A DNA stretch of 60,000 nucleotides, from positions 8,992,001 to 9,052,000 of the forward strand of contig NC_092672.1 in NCBI RefSeq assembly GCF_964355755.1. The letters are read 5' to 3'. The translations under genes were made by a program, and so were the position numbers. Source of the DNA: Antedon mediterranea. Lineage: Eukaryota > Echinodermata > Crinoidea > Comatulida > Antedonidae. Positions 45,101-57,100 of the stretch are shown in pieces. Numbering within the stretch: the first letter of the stretch is position 1; every line of letters begins with the position of its first letter. The notes beneath the pieces are model-generated. The model had not been told where the DNA came from. It saw nothing but the letters and a program-made list of their open reading frames with translations, and made no database searches.

Positions 45101-48100
45101 ATGTGCAGTTTTATTGGAAAATAAAGAGTATGGGGTTCGCCCCACCGCTACAGCAAACAACAGGATCATCAAGATAATTCTGCAACTACTTTGTTCCAAC
45201 AATGCGCAATAGACTTTCACATTGTTCAGCAAAACCATGTCAGCCTTATTACATAATATTGTTTGCTGGAGCGAACCATACTCCTTACCTTCCAGCCTGG
45301 TGTTAGCAATAAAACCGCACCACAGTTTTTAATGAAATTTTACATAAAAGGTCTTCACAATTTGATAATTGAATTTTTGTACTCATTGCGTTGGATCTCT
45401 TGAAATCAGAACCTAATGGTAACCAATGCAAATAATTGTTTGATCAGTTAGCAATCTCAGCTGAATAATAATGTCCACATAAATATTCAGTCCTATCAAC
45501 TTTATTTTTTAAACATCATTGATTGCATATGATCAAACAATTAAACAGTCTTGACTTTCACATTGTATCAAATAAGGGTGCAGAGAATGTGAAATGGAGA
45601 TAGCTTACTTTGTATAATGAATCCTTATTGAATGGTACAGCCACGTTGTTGTCTTTCCTTAATTGTCCTACAGTTCTCATCCCCGTCCAATTGTCCTTCT
45701 CGCCCTTTGGTAGTAACAGTGTCTGTACCGGGTTGTAAAACTTTGGCATGAATACTGGTATCCAACCACGCAGGAACACAATGTCTACAAAAAAGTTCAT
45801 AATACATAAAAACATCTTTTTGTTCAGAAATGTTACTTTATACCTCTCTCTCCAATTTCAGAAAATATTGTTTTTCATTCGTGCATACCTCACAATGAAT
45901 GTGATAAAATTATAATCTGTATGCAGTCAACCCTTCGAATACTGAACTCTTTAAAAACCAGAAACCCTCCCAAAACCAGACTTTTCTTAAGGTCCAAAAG
46001 GTCCCAAATTATTTTTACCATTAAAAACACATTCCGAATACCAGACTTTCCTGAAAACCAGACATATTAGGCCAGCCCAAAGGTGTAGGTATTGGGAGAG
46101 TTGACTGTATTAAGGCTTTAACATGGTTTAAATAATAATAACTGAATTAAAGCACTATTAATGGAAAACTTCAATACTATTGCATACCACTTTTAAGAAT
46201 TTTGTCTTCAAATGAAGCACGGAAAGCGCCCTCAGGTGTCTTTATAGCTTTCTTGATCTGCCCTCTAATGCCGCTAACCGTTTTGACTGAAGCACCCTCA
46301 AATCTTGCCACCTCTAATGTTGTGTTAAACATTCCCTAAAGAAAATAAAAATTTGAAAATTAGAAAAAACTAGAGATAATATGTTGAATAGATCATGAAT
46401 CCAGTCCGAATTTTGTGACATTTGACCCTAAGATTTAAACACTATAAATTTTAGAGCCTGTTCGGACGGAACAAATTTACACTTGTAATGGTTGCATGTG
46501 GTGTAAATTTTGAGATAAACTTGCTGTTTAAAAAATCCACCTATAAGGGGGATTTTTCAATTACACCTTAAACCGCAAGCTGATTAACCGCAAGATAAGG
46601 AGCAATTTTACCATAATAGTGTAAAAAGATGCATGAAATATGACCCTGCTGGGTATTTTTCGTTAGTTTACACGTGTAAATTGTTCATCATCCGATCGAG
46701 CACTGATAACACATATAAAGTTTTAACGTCCAAACACAGCTTTATATAATTCTATGAATTTAATTAGAAAAGCTTACTGGCTAATTATTGTAATCTACCC
46801 AGTTACAGACACTATGAGATATATTGGGTGGGACCAACCCAATTTTAACTTACTTTCAAAAATCCTAGGACAACAATAAGACTAATTAATAACCAACCTT
46901 AATAAATGCAGTGTTCTTGTGAATCTTGATTGGTGTACCAATCAGTTTCAACTTCTTTACAATGTGTAGTGATTTGTCAATGTCGGTGACAGCTCCAGTC
47001 GCAGCTATACGAAAGCCAGGCTAGAACAAATACAGATTCATCAAAAGGTTGAAATAGTATATTAGTTAAAGGGGATATCAAAGATTACACATTTTGAGAC
47101 ACCTATTGATGGTATAGTAGACTGGGGTTTCCCTCTAATCATTTAAAAACACGAGTCGGAATTTTCAAAGTGCGCACAAGCTAATTTTGTACAAGAAAAG
47201 GTTTTTCTACCGGCAAAACCGTGTCAGCCTTATTACATAATGTTGTTTGCTGGGGCAAACCCCATACTCCTTATCTTCCAGCCTGGTGCTAGCAATAAAA
47301 CCGCATGACCACAGTTTTTAATGAAATTTTACATAAAAGGGCTTCAAAATTTGGTAATTGAATGTTTGTACTCATTGCGTTGGATCCCTAAAAATCAGAA
47401 TCTAATGGTAACCAATGCAAATAATTGATCTGTTAGCAATCTCAGCTGAATAATAATGTCCACATAAATATTCAGTCCTATCAACTTTTTTTTTTAAACA
47501 TCATTGATTGCATATGATAAGACAATTGTACAGTCTTGATTGTCAGGTCTGTTTACATACCATTCTACCAGCAACTGTTTGTAATGCCAAGAAACCTGTT
47601 CCTTGCGGGGTGATTGGTCCTGTGAAGTGCAAATAATTGGAAAATAGAAATAGTAATTTATTTTATTATTTACATATTTTTATTTATCTTATCTTAAATA
47701 AATTATCTTAAAAGATTTTCTTTTTCAAACTTGTTGAATATTCCATTTTAATATCACATAATAGTTATCCACTGTGACCAAAAACTGGATGAAAAAAAAA
47801 AATATTTACCTGAAAAAAAAAGTAATTTAAAGATAATGGATTTTGGTTTTAACATTTTTTTTTCTTTTGTCTCTTTATAAATGAACTGATGATTTAATAG
47901 ACATGTATATTTATTAAAACTGCAAAATTACCTATTTAAACTCTAATTTTATTAAACTTCATTTTTCATGTTTTTGGGGGACAATACATCTTTAAATAAT
48001 TTATGTACTCTACATCATGTGTTTTATTTTTTGACTCATTAAAAAAATCATTAATATATAAAATCTGTTGTTGTTTTTGGAGTTCCTAATTATGAAATAG

Positions 48101-51100
48101 TATTTATTATTTGTTTGTTTTGAGGTGTGTATTCATTACAAGCTATGTTTTCATTTAGGCTCCTCCACTGTATTTAAGTTATAAGTAAAGTGAAATAAAT
48201 GAAATAAAAATGATGTATTTTTTGATAGAAAAGTGAACATTGCTCGTAGTGGGGCTATGTTGTATTTTATAGAATTATACAGGGTGGCCCCATGGAGAAT
48301 TGTGCTGAGTAGTGTTTAGAAAGGAATAAATACTTCATTTTCTACCAGTCTCAGGTTAACGAGATAAGCCTCAATGAATGCAATTTACATTCTAGGTTTT
48401 AATGTTTTTTCTCATTGACTGAAAGAATATCAAATTTAAGAAATTGCATTGTGCTAGTCGCCCACCCACTGAATGCAGATGGGGTTATTTTTTAGGACTG
48501 GCTGTATAGTAAATATATTACCCATCTCCAAATAGACATTGTCCTATACAATATGCTAGTCGCCCACCCACTGAATGCAGATGGGGTTATTTTTTAGGAC
48601 TGGGTGTAGTAAATATATTACCCATCTCCAAATAGACATTGTCCAGCCTATACAATATATTACCCATCTCCAAATAGACATTGTCCTATACAATATGCTA
48701 GTCGCCCACCCACTGAATGCAGATAGGGTTATTTTTTAGGACTAGCTGTATAGTAAATATATTACCCATCTCCAAATAAAGACATTGTCCTATACAATAT
48801 GCTAGTCGCCCACCCACTGAATGCAGATGAGGTTATTTTTTAGGACTAGCTGTATATTAAATATATTACCCATCTCCAAATAGACATTGTCCTATACAAT
48901 ATAAAAGTAGCTGTAGTAAATAGGCAAGAAACATACCCCAGATGGTTGCCATGCAGTGCATATGTTCAGGGGTGTACTTCAACAAACGCCGTCGACCGTT
49001 GTGATCCTCGATTGAAAATAATGGAATAGTCTGAAAACGACGCCATCCTAATGAGAAAATTAAAGGGTCACGAGTCTTGAGAATCTTTGGATACCAACGA
49101 TGTTTCTTTATTCGCATCTGTAAGAGGAAGACATTTTAAAAATGTGTTTAAAACAACAAATATCTACATTACTTCATGGAATTTTCTTAAAGGGAGATTA
49201 CAGGTTACATTTCATATTAAACAATAAGAAATTCTAAACCTTAACTTCCCCTTCAAATAAACATTCATATATTAAATAAATAAATATTTCTAGTCTATCT
49301 CAGCTGAGTAAGGATGTCTACACTGTAAAAAAATTGACATCTTCAGTCCTATCAACTTTTAATAAACATCATCGATAGACTAGTAATTATAATTTCAAAG
49401 TTCAAAGTTCATTTTAATTAATTTATTAAATTTTTTTTAATTGTTATTTTATTCAATTTTCAGGCACAAATAACAATGTCTAAACATGACAGCGGTGCAG
49501 TACCCTGAGGATTGCCATGAGTGCTAAACACTATCGAATTGGCTCTCCATACTGCACTTTAAACATAAAAAAGTGAAACAATAAAAATACCTGTACATAG
49601 CCAATATTCTCCTCACTACTTAGTAGTCCACCAATGACCATGGGATATGCAGGATCAAAATTGTTCACAAATTCACATGGCATGTTAGCCACCTAAAAGT
49701 GGTAATTACAAAATTAGATTATTCTGACTTTTACAAGGACAAGCCAAGGAAAGCGAACTTGATGCTGAAATTAGTCTCAGGTTAACGAGATAAGCTCCAT
49801 TGATGGTTGTTAATACAAAGTCAGGTTTAACTTTTTTGTTCATCATTGACTAATTACAACATAAAGATATTCTTTTTTTTCCACAGCTATTTACATGTAT
49901 ACGCAAATTTACTTTTAGGTGCAGTTGTCAATATTGAAATTGTTGAAATAGTCAAGGAGGGAGACCGGCCAAGAAATGGTTAGACTGTGTGAAGGCAGAC
50001 TGCACATCAAGAAACCAAGGATCCCTAACAAGTGCAACTAGAACATCACAAGATAGGAGGATCTGGCAAGAGGTTGTGAAACAGAAGCCATCACAAGTCT
50101 CTCAGACGGTGTGGACGGCTTAGGTCAAGGTAGGTCATTTACATGTTTGATATTTATTAAAATATTTTTGTTTAAATAATTAACATGAATATTGTAATTG
50201 TGGAAAAAAGTGTACAAAGTGAAAATGTGAATATAGGATGTAATACTCACCTCAACACGCACATACATTCCTGGCCGAAAGCCTTCGTACTGTGTTCTAA
50301 TATCATCATCCATATCTTCAAACTCTTTGCGATTCAACTGCAAACAAAACAAATAAATCTTGAAAAATTGTTGGGATGTTTTTGATTTCTGATGCGAGCT
50401 AGACAGATTTTTTTCTTACTTATTCGATGTTAATTTGTGGGAATACTTTACTCTTTGTAAAACTTCACTTGAAGTACACTACAGTAGGAAATGCCATTTT
50501 CAATATAGTATCTTATAACTTAGGCATCACGCTTGCAATATGATTGTTTTCCGCTTACCTCATTCTTTATTATGCTAATTATTGCCTTATTTATATACAA
50601 CTGTGTTTATTTATATACAACTGTGTAGTAGGTAAATAATTACTGATTGATTGATTACAGTTCTGATGATGAGTATAGAAATCTCGAAACACGTCACGTA
50701 AATTTTAAGATGCATTTTCATGAAATGCTTTATGATATTGATTCTCACTCGTAATTGGTGGTATTATACATGTTAGTATATTCAAGCCATTATGAGGTTA
50801 ATCAATTCAAGAAATCATTTATGAGAGTACAGTTAAGGCCATTTTACAGCAGGGAACAAAAATATGCAAACCATGTTATTTCTGATGACCATTTACACAG
50901 AATGTGGAACGACCGGGCAGTTGAAATGAAACCTGCTCAGGATAGATACAGATCATACGTATGACAAGCTAGGTATTTTTCTGCTCATCTGTGTAAATTT
51001 GCCTTTTTACTGCCATATTTACAATACTACATTTAAAGTACTCCTCTCAATAGAAATAGCAATGTTGTATAATGTACACACCTCTGCTTGTTGGTTCATC

Positions 51101-54100
51101 TGTTGTTTCAGATCATCATAGTACGATGACCCGCCATCTGCATTATCGTATGCAGCATCAAAAGCTTCCTTAAGCTTTCTCTTCTTTTCCAAAAACTTCT
51201 CCCGCTTTGTCATTTCTTTCTTCTGGTCTTCTTCCCCATCCTCTTTCTTGTCATCACCATCATCATTTTCTTCTTCATCATCATCATCATCATCTTCCGT
51301 TGTTTTTGCTTTGTGAATAATACCAGTCTCTAAATCTTCAAAGTCTCCATAAACCTCATCTAAATAATTTAAAGTAAAAAATACATCAATTTCTCAATCA
51401 GTTTTTCACATAATTACAGCAGGTTCCTGTCTTTTGATTGGACGTTAGTAACATAAAACAAATGTAGCACATTCATTTGTGTCTTTTAATGTAAATCGAG
51501 TATTACAATTTTGTTTTGTTTGTTCATCTTTGTTCAAATGGTTTAGGCCTTGGCCTACTTCTCTAAAAAAAAACAAATAATGAATGTTTTATATTCGTTA
51601 AATGTTACAAATAATTTAATTTGGTAAAAGATGAAAATGTGTTATATTTCATCTTTCACTTCATGAAATTATTTGTACTATTTCACTTATTCAATATTTG
51701 TATATTCATGCACAGGGTGATTTATGCTGCATATTTTGCGAATGTATGTACAGTGGATCAACAACATTTGACTAGTCTACTTGCCATCTTGATCCAGCAA
51801 GGTCTTGGCATCTTCATCTGCAGACCATTTGCCAGTAACAAAACAATCAGCAATCATCTCCTTCAGCTATATTAAGAAAATGTGTAAATTATGTGTTTGG
51901 TAATACAAAAAAAAAACAGCAGCAGAAACAAATCCACCACTTGCAGCAACTTTACTTGTTTCATTATGCATACCAAATTCTATTATACAACACCTAAATA
52001 AATTCCTGCCATTTAAGTAGACGATTATGGGTCACATGCCATGCAATAGTATGCACTATTGAACGGTCATTCAATAGTACTTTTTTTTTGTGTATGAAAA
52101 AAAAAATCTTTTTGCATTTGGAATATATTTTTTTTATACTGTACTGCTTTTGAAGTACAACATCGCCAACATGTCATAGTTAAAAGATTAGTAGAATCTG
52201 CTTTATAAAATTAAATGAAGATTTAACAGACACTTTTTAACCAGTTTCAGACTAATAGGGAAAACAATCATAGAGTTGAAAGTTCAATCTCAATGTTCAT
52301 GATGTCATCATTAACTGGTATTCTTTCTTTTTACTTGTCTGTTTTATTTGTCTATATTTCAAATTTGTATTACTCTTTATTTACTGTATATTGTCTTTAT
52401 ATAGTGTATGTCAATAATGTATTATTATAAAAAAAACATCATTTTGTGCATCTATTATATGTCTCTTATTTTTTCTATGTAACGACAAAACAGAAAATGA
52501 AATTAAACATTTAAAAACCTCTTCATTGGTCCAATCTCTAACTACGTCTACTGGGAAGACTGAACTATCAAAATCATTCATTCCTTTACGTTGTTTCTTT
52601 TCATCAGTAGATTTTCTTGAAACTGTAAACAATCCACCCAGCTCTTCCTCATCATCAGAATCATTTTCTGTATCGTCTACAAATAAAGTACAAACAAAGT
52701 ATCACAACAGTTCTACCAAGGCAATCTAACAACAGGACACTGAGCTTCCCTTGCCAAGATAGGAACTTGTAACAGTCCTTTGATCTTATGACTGGCTGCG
52801 ACATATATTAACAGTACTGTTACTACTATGTGCATATTCTCCACGGTGCGCAGTGTCTGTTAAGGGTGTGGAACTGATCGTGTCGCAGTCGCCACAGACA
52901 AACCCTTTGATCTCCGGAGCACAGCATCTTGTTAGATTTCCTTGGTTCTACATAGATGGTCCAGTAAACACCATATTGGGCAAGCCATTCCATTTGCTTG
53001 GTGAGCTACAAAGCTCTAACCATTGAGCAAGGTAGGCTAGAATGGACAATACCACTAGTACAAGATCTCTGGCTCTATATAAACATGTAGTGTAGTTTGT
53101 TCATGGTTAACAAAATGAGATGGATGTATGCTTGAAATTTACAGGTAATAAGCTCAGCAGAGGTCAGTATATCAAAGTACATATGAATGTCAATAGCACT
53201 AACAAAGTGGTCATGAGCATGTGTTCAGGTTAGTCTCAGTTTAACGAGATATAAGCTTCATTGATTGGTTGTTACACAATCTCATTATAAATATTATTCC
53301 TCATTGACTATGAACACAAAACCACTATTATTGTAGAGATGCACAATGTACTAATCAAGCATACTCACCAACACCATACACCAATTTCCTTAGGTTGGGG
53401 GTGTCCTTCTGACGTTGAAGGAAAGCGTCTGCTGCTCGTTGAACCATGTCATCTTTCCATCGTAGGTGACCTATGATAGTACAAAATATAGCAATGTTAG
53501 TCATAGGCATGTCTACCACAAGCATTCTGCTTTTTATTTAAATGGTTTCTTTAACTGTTATCGTTAATATTTTTTACCTACATCTTGTTAACTGTTTTTG
53601 AAGTAAATAAATGTCACTTTGATTTATTTAATTCAATTTCTATTTATTTCCATAACATTACATAGCCTATGTAAATACGTGAACAAGATTGGTTGAAACT
53701 GCATCACATGACTACTGCTGTAGATCGTATCCTCAGCGCTACACGCTTTGGAAATATATTCCCTCGAACAAAATATCATTCCTTCGAGAATGTCAAATCT
53801 TATATTTAACCTCTAAGCAGGCAATATCTGTATAATACACGATAATATAATGATACATTTACAATCCCTGATCTACAACCCTTTAAAGACAGACTCTTGT
53901 TGAGTTTTGAAAGACAAATTTAAAAAAATTATCTTCATAAATATATAAGGTAATTAACATAATTATTACCTGTACCAAATTCGTTCAAACTTCCTTCTTC
54001 AGAATCCATTCCTTCACCATCAATTTCTTCAGCTTCTATTCCTTCTTTTATCTCTCTATCTTCAATATCATCTTCACTATCTGTATCATCTTCATCCTCC

Positions 54101-57100
54101 TCTTCTGCTTTTGTTATATTTATCTTTTTATGTTCTTCCTTTGATCTATTATCTTTTACAGATTTTATTTTATCTTTCCCTTTTCTCATTTTTTTTTTAC
54201 TAAACGTCCTTAGCTCATCCTGATTTACATTCAGTTTCCTTTTCCGTTTGTTTTTTTCTTTTTCCAACTGTTTCTCCATATCACTGTCTTCATCCGATTC
54301 TTCTTCATCATCACTCTTGACTTGCAAATTTTTAAGAGCTCCGGAGTTGTTAGCAAATTCATCATCATCTTCATCATCACTATCTACAAAAACCAATTCT
54401 TCTACATCCTAAAAAAAATTATTTAAAACATCAACATATTGTAAATAACTGTTACCATTGATTGATATACTAAACTATTATTGTACTGTTCAGGTAAATT
54501 TAGGTGAGAGTCGAGAGCTTGATAGGCCTAACCATGGTTATAGATGATGCAAACACATTCTATCAAATGGCACTCTCAGACAAACATAATGTTTCAACCA
54601 GCTTCAGACTAATAGGGAAAACATTCACAGAGTTGAAAGTTCAATCTCAATGTTCATGATGTCATCATAAAACTGGTATTTAGAATAAATGTTTATCTGC
54701 ATGTTAGTATATAAACAATATATTATTATTAGGGTATCTTATCTTTTATATTTAGCAGAGTACAATATTGTGAAAGTATAGTAATTCAATGAAATAAATC
54801 ACTGTAATGATTTTATATTTTCTGCAATCACATGGGCATTAGTGGTTTAAAACATTTAAAATCGCATCAAGAAAACTTACAACTTTTTGTCTTTTGTTTT
54901 TCGAAGTTGATGACTCAGATTGCCGGGATTTTTCTAGCTCTGGTTCATCTTCGTCTGCCATATCATTATCTGAATCTTGACCCTGAAAAAAGTGCCAGAT
55001 ATACTATAAACATAATACATTCTGATAAATAAAATTCTAGTAATTATAGACATTATTTTTTATTTGTACATATCCAATCTCAGACTAATAGGGAAATAAA
55101 ATATCATAAAATGTGTTCACATTTCAAAGAATGCTATCATCATTGACTGGAAGTTCTTATTAATTCACTAAAGTTACCAATTTGTTTTTATTTCGCATTT
55201 CATATTTCTATCTAATAAATACCAACCTCATCTTCTGATTCGTTACCAGAATCTTCATCATTGTTAACGTCCTCATCTCCAAATACCGCCCTCCTTCGGA
55301 CCCTTCCTCCCTCGCTCACAACTTCCTCTTCTGGCATTCTGATTGGAAAACCAGTTGAGACTTCCTCTGATGCAATAGGAGTGGATTCTGGGAAGTACGC
55401 TAATTTACTGACTGCCATCTTAGCATCTACAGTCTGCTGGGTACCTATTAGGTTTGTGACAAGTTCATTCGATGGCCGTTGCTCTTCCTATGTATTAAGT
55501 AGATAATGAAAAAATTGGAAAGAAAGAACCTATAATATAATTAAATTCTGATATCAAGCAAAAATGATTTGTCCTTTAATGTATAGTGCAATTATAATTT
55601 GGGTCTAGATCACACATAAATTCAAATTATCTTTCCATTTTCACTAGCAGTGTAATATAATATGGAAAACCTCTGTTTTGGGGACACCTCTATTTTTGGA
55701 GACACCTCTGTTTTGGGGACAACTCTATTTTGGGGACACCTCTATTTAGGGGTCAGCTCTAATTTGTTAGTGGGAAAATGTATGTTTTACCACTACAGAC
55801 AACACTATCAAGGGAACACTTTGTTGGGCCCAAACACCGTCTCCTTAATAGGTGTTCTATTGTATTTGATACATTGTATATTAATTGAAAATTAAAAATT
55901 GATATCCAATCTCAGGCTAATAGGGAAACAAACTTCATAGAATGTTAAAACATTCTCAAAGTTAATTTTGTCATCATCGATTGGAAAATCTGTTAAATAT
56001 TCTTTAGTATGAAGTTAATAATATTGAAAACAGATGTTAAAAATTAAAACTACAGTATACATATATTACTGTACCTGAACTTGGCTGTGAGGCGCCTTGT
56101 TTCCCAAGTCTATGTAGACAACATCTTTATCATAGACAATTCCACCCACTCCAGACAAAGGGGCATAGATAAGACGTTCTTTTTGATTTAACGATCGTTT
56201 CTTTTCCTTGTCCGGAAGAGGGCACGGATCAGGAAGGTAACTGACATCCTTCACGTTAAAATCTCCACAACCTGGCAAGCAAAAATGTAAATATTTTCAG
56301 ACTGAAATAGTCAATGAATAATCAAGCTTTTAATGATTCAAATTATTCTCCCTATTCCACTCATAATCATTATTTGTATATTTATTTATTAGTTACATAT
56401 TGAAACATTTTCAGACCTAACAAAGTTTCTCACAATTATTCAGCAATATATAAATATTTACATTGTTACAATATATATGTCTGTAGTCGTAAGATATTAA
56501 TATCAGAAAGAAAAACATGAAATAAAGTTGTAAAAATACAAGTTGCATACTCTATAATTTTAATAACTTTTCCATAGATAGAATATACAGTAATAATCCT
56601 TCATATACCTGCTATGTGTATGTTGCTTCCATTTTTAAGGGGCGTGCCTCTGACGTAACCATAGAAACTGACAGTACGATCACAATTTGGTTTCTGTCGT
56701 ACCTCCTCTGGGTCGGTTAAATCTTCCATCCTAAATAACAAAGGAATAAAAACAGATAATTATTTTTTAAAGCGTAATTTCGTACTTGGTGTCGGCACAA
56801 TCCATATTGATATTATTGTGAAAGTTATGAAAATTGTTATGAGGATCTTTAGATAGATGGACATGCTCTTGGAAAAGATGAAGATGTACCAGTTAGTTGA
56901 AGGATGAGCAAAGGTGGTACAGAAAAAAAATCGAAAGGATCGGTTTAGAGAAATATGATGCACACGACATGTATTAAATAGAATCAACAGTGATGCCCAC
57001 CACACAAAATGTTTGTATAAATTTGACTATCATTCATTTTATTATCATGTTATTTTGGATTTAGGTATTGTTATTTATGTTGAATAATAGAGAGTGGCAA

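Noticed and set aside
50755-50964. 69-residue plus-strand frame in BMS1 intron 14
   Set aside because: No recognised motif. The sequence just upstream ([12 protein letters not shown]) hints at retrotransposon decay, but this is too weak to call.
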